The translations under genes were made by a program, and so were the position numbers. From Candidatus Poseidoniaceae archaeon (GTDB lineage Archaea > Thermoplasmatota > Poseidoniia > Poseidoniales > Poseidoniaceae), in contig JAKMGM010000129.1 in assembly GCA_022424925.1 (NCBI GenBank), forward strand, positions 1 to 10,548: DNA of 10,548 nucleotides. The letters run 5' to 3'. Positions 1 to 5,826 of the stretch are shown here, one piece after another. Position 1 is the stretch's first letter, and each line of letters opens with the position of its first letter. The notes below the pieces were generated by a model. The model was given only the letters and a program-made list of their open reading frames with translations. It had not been told where the DNA came from and made no database searches.

Positions 1-24
1 ATAGAAATCAGATTCCGCTTTTCA

Positions 25-188
25 TTGCATGGGCCCCCCTTGCAAAACCCAGCTGTTGGAAGGGTATCCACTGCATCTGCACTTCCCCCTCAGCCCGTTT
101 GTCGTTCCGTGCACTTCGGTTGCTGTGACGGGGGTTTCTCCACAACCGAATACCGCTCAATTGAAGAAGGAACGGTTGTTGGGCTGGG
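25..188 (+). other. Gene-free leader with nested inverted repeats; possible structured RNA
   Basis: No convincing coding region covers the first 190 bases. Several complementary segments nest without conflict. Bases 89-96 pair with 181-188 (8 bp, one G-U). A hairpin at 107-131 has CCGT/ACGG and GCAC/GTGC-like arms, with small bulges, closed by a C(UUCG)G tetraloop at 114-119. Bases 142-148 (ACAACCG) pair with 173-179 (CGGTTGT), directly abutting the 3' strand of the outer helix. A further 5-bp hairpin lies at 25-29/41-45. The last helix ends 4 nt before the tRNA, so this could be the 3' part of a structured RNA cotranscribed with it, a processed leader, or chance pairing. I compared it by eye with RNase P, SRP and 5S RNA motifs and found no convincing match. 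Seen: the pairings. Inferred: any function. Confidence 0.25.
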
Positions 189-192
189 TGAA

Positions 193-268
193 AGTCCCTT
201 AGTGTAGCGGTCCATCATGGAGGATTCTGGTTCCTCCGACCTCGGTTCAAATCCGAGAGGGACTACCA
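193..268 (+). tRNA. tRNA-Gln (anticodon CUG), CCA encoded
   Basis: A complete 76-nt cloverleaf can be folded by eye. The acceptor stem AGTCCCT (193-199) pairs with AGGGACT (258-264), followed by discriminator A265 and a genomically encoded CCA (266-268). The anticodon stem is GAGGA (220-224) with TCCTC (232-236). The 7-nt loop TTCTGGT carries U33 and anticodon CTG at 227-229, which reads the glutamine codon CAG. The T arm is CTCGG-TTCAAAT-CCGAG (241-257), with a perfect 5-bp stem and the expected TTCAAAT loop. The D arm (202-218) contains the GG pair of the D loop and has one weak closing pair. No intron is present. In most archaea tRNA-Gln is charged with glutamate and then amidated by GatDE; nothing in the window tests that here. 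Identity is secure from the anticodon and the AGTCCC acceptor. Confidence 0.95.
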
Positions 269-301
269 CCGCATCAATCAAAGGTTTTGAATCTCGATAC
301 T

Positions 302-314
302 GCTTCGTTGAAGC
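302..314 (+). promoter_or_regulatory. Perfect inverted repeat abutting the glutaredoxin start codon
   Basis: GCTTC-GTT-GAAGC is a perfect 5-bp inverted repeat with a 3-nt centre, ending exactly one base before the ATG at 315. No Shine-Dalgarno sequence lies between it and the start. If the gene is read from the upstream tRNA transcript, this would be a small hairpin at the start codon. If the mRNA is leaderless, the repeat could only act as a DNA site. A weak A/T-rich element (TTTTGAAT, 285-292) sits at the distance expected of a TATA box for leaderless initiation. All functional readings are inference. Confidence 0.25.
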
Positions 315-635
315 ATGGCGAAAGTCGAGGTGTACACCAACAAAGGATGTGGTGCATGCGTCAACGCCAAACGCTTGCTTGATTCGAAAAAAGTAGAGTA
401 TGAGGAAAAGAAACTCGGAAGTTCACGACGAACGGATGTCGAGTTTCAGATTCGCACCAACGGTAGCAAGACCATACCACAAGTGTTCATCGATGATGTA
501 TGGATTGGTGGTTTTGAGGAACTTTTGAAGTTCGATAAGGCTGGTGAATTGGATTGGCGTTTGGGGCTTTGTGAACGTCCAAAAGTATCGCTGTGGACTC
601 GAATAATGCGTCGATTAACCGGTGCGATCTACTAG
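315..635 (+). CDS. Glutaredoxin-like thiol-disulfide oxidoreductase
   Basis: This 106-aa protein has the thioredoxin-fold layout of a small glutaredoxin. The first strand (KVEVYTN) is followed by the dithiol active site C12-G-A-C15. The TIPQVFID segment (residues 53-60) supplies the conserved cis-proline P55 beside the active site. The Gly-Gly pair at 65-66 and the FEELL helix are the usual glutathione- or substrate-binding end. Glutaredoxins reduce disulfides in the cytoplasm; a related archaeal thiol may replace glutathione here, but that is not visible. The core ends near residue 85. The last 20 residues add a basic, aromatic tail (KVSLWTRIMRRLTGAIY), which could be an amphipathic helix, longer than a minimal glutaredoxin needs. 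The ATG at 315 is the only start that keeps the first strand, and it has no SD. Its stop is 1 nt from the stop of the convergent downstream gene, and tRNA-Gln lies 46 nt upstream. Confidence 0.88.
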   Translation: MAKVEVYTNKGCGACVNAKRLLDSKKVEYEEKKLGSSRRTDVEFQIRTNGSKTIPQVFIDDVWIGGFEELLKFDKAGELDWRLGLCERPKVSLWTRIMRRLTGAIY

Positions 636-636
636 G

Positions 637-1650
637 TTACGACACCGGTTCTTCCAGCGTAAAACTCGTGACCATTTGCATGGCCTGGCCGTGCGTTATT
701 GCGCCTGAATAATCTCGAGCGATGCCGTGGGTTGTAATTCGAGCGCGAAATTCGCAGGTTTGAGTCGTGCCTTCTTTCGAGTGGTGTTTGTAGAAATGGA
801 CGCCAACCTTGTATTGACCCAGTGGAGCATTTTTGATCCAAACGACATTCTCGACAGCATTGTTACTTGTTGGACGAACATTCATGTCAACATCCAATTC
901 ACCACCGCATTCACTCGTTTTGTTGTTGAAGTAAATGCGTTCTCCCGACGGGCAAAAGATGTGTAAATCCAAGTCATTGAAATCATCCCATGCCAGTGAA
1001 ATCTGAACCTCTCCAGTTTTACCACCTTCTCGTTCCAACCGTTCTTCGATATCGTCATTCGCTGTTGATTCGGCATCAAGAACCTGAATGCCGCTGCCAA
1101 TTTCTTCCGTTTCGACAAGTGAAGCATGCTGGTTAAGCGGCTCTTCGTTCTGTTCAATCCATGTCGTTCGTAAGTCAATTGAGGCATTGCTGAACGCATC
1201 TTCAATCTGTTCTTCGTCTAAATGTGCTTCGGTCGGTGCCCCGCCTTCATTCGAGGTTTCGTCCAATAAATCTTCAACAAGCAGACTCAGCTGGCGTAAG
1301 TTTTCGTTTCTTTCTTGGTCCCGTGTGTCGTATTGTTCACGTTCTTTCCGATTCAGTTGGTCAACTTGGCGGCTGGAATCTACAAGTTCAGAGGATGCAG
1401 CGGGCGTTTCCAACTGCTTGGGAGCGCGTGTTTGGCTTGGCGTTTTGTTTCCGTCTCTCTCATCGGTTTTTTTCGCGTTCGTTCTGCTTTTATTTTGAAT
1501 TGCACGCGGAGGGATAATCTCCTTTGGTGCGTGTTTTTCTCTGCGAGCAGCGATACTCAGCAAACGATTACGACGTTGTCTAGAACGAAGAAGGAAGTAT
1601 GTGACCGCTCCAACAACAGCGAGGGAGGCAAGTATTGCTCTGGTTGCCAT
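637..1650 (-). CDS. Membrane-anchored protein with C-terminal DUF2135/YfaP-like domain
   Basis: The 337-aa product has three parts. Residues 5-21 form one hydrophobic segment followed by a strongly basic stretch (RSRQRRNR, 23-30 region). By the positive-inside rule, the rest should lie in the cytoplasm. Residues 40-210 are a low-complexity, highly charged linker, basic at first and then Glu/Asp-rich, with a likely coiled coil around 96-130. Residues 214-333 resemble the DUF2135/YfaP beta-sandwich: SLAWDDFNDLDLHIFCPSG, then a Gly-Gly-LDVDMN motif (249-256), then ENVVWIKNAPLGQYKVGVHFY. That family is often attached to von Willebrand A or signalling proteins, and its biochemical role is unknown. 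The ATG at 1650 is preceded by GGTGA, a partial SD. It begins 21 nt after korB, so it is probably cotranscribed with korAB. The stop is TAA. The domain assignment is from pattern memory; the membrane anchor is clear. Confidence 0.75.
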   Translation of the reverse strand: MATRAILASLAVVGAVTYFLLRSRQRRNRLLSIAARREKHAPKEIIPPRAIQNKSRTNAKKTDERDGNKTPSQTRAPKQLETPAASSELVDSSRQVDQLNRKEREQYDTRDQERNENLRQLSLLVEDLLDETSNEGGAPTEAHLDEEQIEDAFSNASIDLRTTWIEQNEEPLNQHASLVETEEIGSGIQVLDAESTANDDIEERLEREGGKTGEVQISLAWDDFNDLDLHIFCPSGERIYFNNKTSECGGELDVDMNVRPTSNNAVENVVWIKNAPLGQYKVGVHFYKHHSKEGTTQTCEFRARITTHGIARDYSGAITHGQAMQMVTSFTLEEPVS

Positions 1651-1671
1651 TGCTCACCACGCTCACAGAAT

Positions 1672-2718
1672 TTAACTGTGAAGAGCAGCGTTGATTTTGT
1701 CGAGCGTTTCACGGTCTGGTCTCAACTCCTCATTCGGAATATCGACAAGTGGGCGTTCAACTAAACCGAGGTCTTCAGCGAGTGAAGGTTTCGTGTTATC
1801 GAAGTACAGCAGACCAGTTACGTGCTTCTGGTTGGTTTCAGCATTATGCAGTGCAGATAGAGCAGCCATAGCATCACCGGGGTCGTGTTCAGCAGAAATT
1901 GTTTCGAGGCGTATCGTAGAGCCGTCATGCAGTTCAATGTCTCGGAAATGACCTTCAGGAACATCGATTTCTTCGACCGGATTGAAATGAGGTATGTAAT
2001 CAGTCATGTGCAGCGTTACCTCATTTTCCTTGACATAGCCGTATGAACGCATCGATTCATCGTTGTTGTTGAAGGTGACACAGGGGCTAATGACGTCAAT
2101 CAAAGCGAAACCCTTGTGCGACATTGCTGCTTTCAACAGTGAGCCGAGTTGCTTCTTCGAACCTGAGAACGAACGGGCAACAAATGTGCATCCAAGGTTG
2201 ATCGCTAGGGCGCATAAGTCAATTGGTTGGGTCTTGTTTGGCTCACCTTTCTTCTTCTTCGAACCAATGTCAGCGGTAGCTGAGTATTGGCCTTTGGTAA
2301 GACCGTATACGCCGTTGTTTTCGACAATGTACACCATGTCCATGTTTCGGCGAATGGCGTGAATCAATTGTCCGATACCAATGGATGCTGAATCACCATC
2401 GCCGGACACGCCTATGTAAAGCAGGTCTTTGTTGATGGCATAGGCGCCGGTAGTCACCGAAGGCATTCTTCCGTGAACGGTGTTGAAACCGTGGGATTGG
2501 CCCAGATAATATGCAGGTGTCTTCGACGAACATCCAATACCGGACATCTTTGCAACACGGTGCGGTTCAATTCCGTTTTCCCAAGCAGCCGATATAATCA
2601 CGTTTGAGATTTGGTCGTGGCCACAACCCGGGCAAAGCGAAGATTTACCTCCGGTGTAACTGTCTTTTGGTTCGTTCAAGACGTTGAGTTTGATGGCTCG
2701 TGCAGGTTTATCGCTCAA
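1672..2718 (-). CDS. korB: 2-oxoacid:ferredoxin oxidoreductase beta subunit (2-oxoglutarate type likely)
   Basis: This 348-aa subunit binds thiamine diphosphate and the [4Fe-4S] cluster of a 2-oxoacid:ferredoxin oxidoreductase, which decarboxylates a 2-oxoacid to acyl-CoA and passes electrons to ferredoxin. C29 and C32 (in CPGCGH), C63 (GIGCSSK) and C213 (SPCVTF) match the four cluster ligands of the family. The ThDP motif runs from GDGD (106-109) to ENN (133-135). ENNGVYGLTKGQYSAT is typical of KorB. K66, three residues after C63, falls where a lysine contacts the substrate carboxylate in the Sulfolobus enzyme (my recollection). The start is TTG, chosen because it overlaps the korA stop as TTGA and has a perfect AGGAGG 7 nt upstream. 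Length is normal for aerobic two-subunit Kor enzymes. 2-oxoglutarate is the likeliest substrate, but pyruvate or branched-chain oxoacids cannot be excluded from sequence alone. Confidence 0.93.
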   Translation of the reverse strand: MSDKPARAIKLNVLNEPKDSYTGGKSSLCPGCGHDQISNVIISAAWENGIEPHRVAKMSGIGCSSKTPAYYLGQSHGFNTVHGRMPSVTTGAYAINKDLLYIGVSGDGDSASIGIGQLIHAIRRNMDMVYIVENNGVYGLTKGQYSATADIGSKKKKGEPNKTQPIDLCALAINLGCTFVARSFSGSKKQLGSLLKAAMSHKGFALIDVISPCVTFNNNDESMRSYGYVKENEVTLHMTDYIPHFNPVEEIDVPEGHFRDIELHDGSTIRLETISAEHDPGDAMAALSALHNAETNQKHVTGLLYFDNTKPSLAEDLGLVERPLVDIPNEELRPDRETLDKINAALHS

Positions 2719-4502
2719 TTGTCTCCCTCCTTTAGGGTTTCAAGGATGCGTTGGGCATAGATTCCAGCGCGTGGTGGCACGCCGTCGCTGTACGCAACAG
2801 AACGGACCTTTGTGATGAGGTCATTTGGTAGTTCTTTACGAAGGATACCATACAGTTGGCCGTCACGGTTGATTTCAAGAACAATGGTCATCTCATGGCG
2901 GCGAATGAAATCTTCAACTCCGCTGTGCATAGGTAACGCTCGAACTCGACACTGGCTGACTTTGATTCCTGTCGCTTCAAGAATATCGTCAATTTCTTGT
3001 ATGGTATTTTCCATACTTCCGAGGTAAATAATACCAATTTCGCATTCCTCTTCTTCTCGAAGAATCGGAGCCGGAAGGTCGTCGCGTGCACCGTCGATTT
3101 TTCTTCTCAAGCGTTGCATTAAATCGAAATAATCGTGTGGTTTTTCCGAGTAGACACCTTTTGTGTTGTGACCAGTACCTCGGTAAAGGATAGGGTCCAT
3201 GCCAGAGCCTGGTAATGTTCGGTACGGGATTCCGTCGCCGTCGACATCCAAGTATCGACCAAACTCTTCGAATGCTTCAAACACATCTCGTTCGCGTACT
3301 ACCTTCCCTCTGTCCATCGCTTGGTCGGGGTACTCAAATCCTTCACAGGCCCAGCGGTTCATACCTAAATCGAGGTCACTTAGACCGAAAACTGGGGTTT
3401 GGTAGCGTTCAGCGTAATCAAACGCTTTCCAACCAAATTCAAAGCACTCTTCAACGGTTCCAGGTATGAGAACAATGTGTTGGGTATCACCATGACTGCC
3501 TTCGTAGAGCATGGTGATGTCGGATTGTTGGGTTCGAGTTGGAAGGCCTGTCGAAGGACCGACACGGTTGACATCCCAAAACACAGATGGAATTTCGGCG
3601 AAATACCCGAGTCCGATGAATTCCTGCATGAGTGAAATACCCGGGCCAGACGTTGCTGTCATTCCACGACCGCCGGCCCATCCGGCGCCGAGAACCATGC
3701 CTGCAGCAGCCAACTCATCTTCTGCCTGAATAACGGGACAGTTGGCGTTCCCGTCATCATCGGTTCGCAGTTGCGGAATATAGTTGATGATGCCTTCAGC
3801 GAGTGATGATGAAGGTGTAATTGGGTACCAAGCGAGCATTTGGACGCCACCAAAGATGCACCCAAGAGCGACCGCTTCGTTTCCTTCAATGAAGAATTGT
3901 GGTTTCTCAATGGTCCGCTTTTCGACGACATAGGGATCTTCTTTGGCGAGATTGTCTTTGAAGTAATCGCGACCGAGGCCCAAAGCAGTAATGTTCAGTT
4001 CAATTGCGGTTGTCTTGCCTTTGAACTGCTTGGCAACAGCTGCCTCAAGTTCTGCTTGATCGATACCAAGGAGTTCAGCAAGAACACCAACATAGATGAT
4101 GTTCGTGACCAGTTTAGCGATTTTCGGGTTGATTTTGCGAGCCAATGAAGACATTGGAATGGGGTAGGATATGACATCGTCTCGAGTCATTTCCATCTTT
4201 GCATTTTCGTTCCATATCACGACTGAACCCGCCTCAAGGCTTGCCAAATCTTCATCCCATGTGGCGGGGTTGACGAGGACTTGGATGTGTGTTCGGTTGC
4301 CTGGTGCTTGGTAGCCGTTGTCTGAAAGACGAACAATATACCATGTTGGCAGACCAGAAATGTTTGACGGGAACATGTTTTTTCCGCTCACAGGCACGCC
4401 CATTTCAAACAGAGATTGGAGGAGAATGAGGTTTGCTGATTGCGAACCGGTTCCGTTTGCAGTGGCGATGTTGATGGTGAAGTCGTTTGCAATGGTTTCC
4501 AT
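2715..4502 (-). CDS. korA: 2-oxoacid:ferredoxin oxidoreductase alpha subunit (gamma-alpha fusion)
   Basis: The 595-aa protein fuses the gamma and alpha domains of the oxidoreductase and pairs with KorB. Residues 8-185 are the gamma domain, recognisable by GTGSQSANLILLQ (17-29), SGKNMFPSNISGLPTW (39-54) and a following VRLS. Residues 200-580 are the alpha (pyrimidine-binding and transketolase C-terminal) domains. They show the diagnostic WYPITPSSSLAEG (225-237), TSGPGISLM (284-292) and RVGPSTGLPT (313-322). R313 and T322 have the same 9-residue spacing as the substrate-binding Arg and Thr known in the Sulfolobus alpha subunit. No CxxCxxC ferredoxin domain is present, so electrons should leave through the single cluster in KorB to a separate ferredoxin. 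The ATG at 4502 opens the gene. Upstream lies AGGGGAAAACACACA, a weak SD at best. It overlaps korB by 4 nt and heads the minus-strand operon, divergent from the cyclophilin gene. Confidence 0.93.
   Translation of the reverse strand: METIANDFTINIATANGTGSQSANLILLQSLFEMGVPVSGKNMFPSNISGLPTWYIVRLSDNGYQAPGNRTHIQVLVNPATWDEDLASLEAGSVVIWNENAKMEMTRDDVISYPIPMSSLARKINPKIAKLVTNIIYVGVLAELLGIDQAELEAAVAKQFKGKTTAIELNITALGLGRDYFKDNLAKEDPYVVEKRTIEKPQFFIEGNEAVALGCIFGGVQMLAWYPITPSSSLAEGIINYIPQLRTDDDGNANCPVIQAEDELAAAGMVLGAGWAGGRGMTATSGPGISLMQEFIGLGYFAEIPSVFWDVNRVGPSTGLPTRTQQSDITMLYEGSHGDTQHIVLIPGTVEECFEFGWKAFDYAERYQTPVFGLSDLDLGMNRWACEGFEYPDQAMDRGKVVRERDVFEAFEEFGRYLDVDGDGIPYRTLPGSGMDPILYRGTGHNTKGVYSEKPHDYFDLMQRLRRKIDGARDDLPAPILREEEECEIGIIYLGSMENTIQEIDDILEATGIKVSQCRVRALPMHSGVEDFIRRHEMTIVLEINRDGQLYGILRKELPNDLITKVRSVAYSDGVPPRAGIYAQRILETLKEGDN
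2726..2731 (-). promoter_or_regulatory. Shine-Dalgarno AGGAGG setting the TTG start of korB
   Basis: The minus strand reads AAAGGAGGGAGACAATTG. AGGAGG, a full match to the usual archaeal anti-SD, lies 7 nt before TTG at 2718-2716. It sits inside the last codons of korA, so it supports internal or coupled initiation of korB and argues for the TTG over any ATG further downstream. Most other genes here lack a clear SD. Confidence 0.85.
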
Positions 4503-4677
4503 TGTGTGTTTTCCCCTGAGAGCAGCAGTGGTGATTCACTGGCCTCTCTTATGCTCGGGTTTCGCATGCACCCTTTGAACATGTTGATGCGCAGTTCCGC
4601 CAAAACAGACGATTTGCTCCGTCAAAACTTGAGAAAATTAACGCCACGCTCAAAACCTTCGGCTTATTGGCGACATC
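4503..4677. promoter_or_regulatory. Divergent promoter region between korA and the cyclophilin gene
   Basis: This 175-bp gap separates divergent starts and must hold both promoters. For korA, a TATA-like CATAAGAG (minus strand, 4553-4546) lies about 45 bp before the ATG, implying a leader of about 20 nt. For the cyclophilin, AAAATTAA (4634-4641) lies about 40 bp before its ATG, implying a leader of about 14 nt. An inverted repeat CAGTG-N6-CACTG (4526-4541) falls between the korA TATA-like box and its start, a place where a repressor could act. The short ORFs crossing the gap have no family features. Promoter positions are inferred from A/T content and spacing only. Confidence 0.45.
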
Positions 4678-5754
4678 ATGGCGGATACGAAAGACACAGC
4701 ATCGAAAACCGATGCTCTGAACAAAAACAGCCCGTTTAACGTTGAAGAAAAGCGCAAGAAAGCTTGGACGAAGGCCGAGAAATCGATTTCTCAAGGCAAG
4801 GCTGAGGGGGCGCTGCTCGCTCTACGTGAAGTAGATTCAAGCGGTACGCATCCAACGACCCTGCGACTCGCTGGAGAAGCAACTCGACAAATCGCTCAAC
4901 GCTCCAATTCGAAGGCAGACTATCGAAAGGCAGCTTCACTGCTGCGCGATTCAGTCAAGATGAACGCAAAAGACAAGAAAGCAAACTCTTCTTACAACGA
5001 CATTCTCAACGAAATGCAAGAAAAAGGTATCAGCGAAAACGTCTTTCCGAGGCTTGTCAACGACGGTACGCCTACCCTTGCTGGTATTACCGCATTCGCT
5101 CTGAGTCTGATACTGATTCTTGCTGGTCTCGGGGTTTTAGCCAACCCCAGTTCACCCGGTGACGAAGTAATTTTTGAGATGTCGTGGACCAATTCAAACG
5201 GCGTACAAGAGACAGGACAAGTCACCATCGAACTCTATGCCGACGCAGCACCGTTCCACGTTGAAAACTTCAAACAACTGGTCAGTGACGGCCGTTATGA
5301 CAACACGATTTATCATCGTATAATCGCCGGATTTATGCTTCAAGGCGGTGATTTCACCAACGCAGACGGCACCGGTGGGCATGCAGTTGTATGGTCTGGT
5401 TACTGTAACGGACAGGCTCAAGAATCGTCTTCAAACTGCGCCCTTTCCGACTGGACTCTACCAGATGAAGCAGACAATGGATACATCCACGAACCATACG
5501 TACTTTCAATGGCGAAAACCAGTGCTGAACATACCGGTGGTTCACAGTTTTTCATCGTGTCTCCAGGTTCGACCCCCTCTCATCTTGATGGCGTTCATAC
5601 CGTGTTCGGTAAGGTCATTGAAGGGCAAGGCGTCATTGACAAAATCGACGCCGTTGACACCGGCGGTAGTCAAGGAAGTACTCCTACATACACCGTCTCG
5701 CTTGAACAAGCCTCGTTCTCCGGTGAATCTTCGCCGTGGTATCAATTTTGGTGA
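4678..5754 (+). CDS. Membrane-anchored cyclophilin-type peptidyl-prolyl isomerase
   Basis: The 358-aa protein has three parts. Residues 1-125 are Lys/Arg-rich, helical and TPR-like (25-115), probably cytoplasmic. Residues 132-155 form one membrane helix (TLAGITAFALSLILILAGLG). Residues 163-345 form a cyclophilin domain, which by charge distribution faces outside. Cyclophilins isomerise X-Pro bonds during folding. The catalytic set is present: R214 in YHRIIAGFMLQGGD, F219, M220, Q222, then Q290 and F292 in GGSQFFIV, and H307 in LDGVHTVFG. H302 replaces the tryptophan that confers cyclosporin sensitivity in human CypA. An insert at about 235-268 carries C243 and C254, a plausible disulfide in an exported domain. 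The ATG at 4678 is the natural start and has no SD. The protein would suit folding of secreted proteins at the cell surface. The domain call is firm; the TPR-like label is tentative. Confidence 0.92.
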   Translation: MADTKDTASKTDALNKNSPFNVEEKRKKAWTKAEKSISQGKAEGALLALREVDSSGTHPTTLRLAGEATRQIAQRSNSKADYRKAASLLRDSVKMNAKDKKANSSYNDILNEMQEKGISENVFPRLVNDGTPTLAGITAFALSLILILAGLGVLANPSSPGDEVIFEMSWTNSNGVQETGQVTIELYADAAPFHVENFKQLVSDGRYDNTIYHRIIAGFMLQGGDFTNADGTGGHAVVWSGYCNGQAQESSSNCALSDWTLPDEADNGYIHEPYVLSMAKTSAEHTGGSQFFIVSPGSTPSHLDGVHTVFGKVIEGQGVIDKIDAVDTGGSQGSTPTYTVSLEQASFSGESSPWYQFW

Positions 5755-5767
5755 CGAACATCCCGTA

Positions 5768-5798
5768 CTGCTCGACGAGCAGAACCATGGGTTTTCTT
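5768..5798 (+). terminator. Palindromic hairpin plus T-rich run after the cyclophilin gene
   Basis: CTGCTCGACGAGCAG (5768-5782) is a perfect palindrome that folds into a 6-7 bp stem. It begins 13 nt after the cyclophilin stop and is followed by GGGTTTTCTT (about 5789-5798). Stem plus U-rich tract suits a terminator, although archaeal termination depends mainly on the T-run, which is short here. As an uninterrupted palindrome upstream of aconitase, it could instead be an operator for the next gene. Confidence 0.35.
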
Positions 5799-5803
5799 CA
5801 TAG
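5797..5803 (+). promoter_or_regulatory. Weak TATA-like element for aconitase
   Basis: TTCATAG, preceded by TTTTC, is centred about 26-27 bp before the ATG at 5827. That is the spacing expected if the aconitase mRNA starts at or next to its AUG. It is a poor match to a strong archaeal TATA box, and the gene could also be read through from the cyclophilin gene 72 nt upstream. Confidence 0.25.
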
Positions 5804-5826
5804 ACATCGGCCTTTTGGGTTCAACC

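Noticed and set aside
1..192. RNase P, SRP or 5S RNA gene fragment
   Set aside because: Conserved motifs of these RNAs were looked for by eye and not found convincingly, so only a generic structured region is reported.
25..207. Plus-strand 60-aa ORF
   Set aside because: It ends inside the tRNA acceptor and D arm, has no recognisable family, start signal or hydrophobic pattern, and overlaps the paired segments.
90..281. Minus-strand 63-aa ORF
   Set aside because: It runs antisense through the tRNA-Gln gene; the coding appearance comes from the tRNA sequence.
882..1205. Minus-strand 107-aa ORF within the DUF2135-like gene
   Set aside because: Out-of-frame shadow of the longer gene on the same strand, without domain features.
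1088..1764. Plus-strand ORFs of 97-149 aa rich in Ser, Phe and Leu
   Set aside because: They are antisense to the Glu/Arg/Lys-rich linker of the DUF2135-like gene; the hydrophobic look follows from complementing charged codons.
3840..4148. Plus-strand 102-aa ORF
   Set aside because: Antisense to the conserved gamma domain of KorA and without its own start signal.
5815..5826. TTG start adding four residues to aconitase
   Set aside because: The ATG at 5827 matches the family N-terminus and length, and no SD precedes the TTG.
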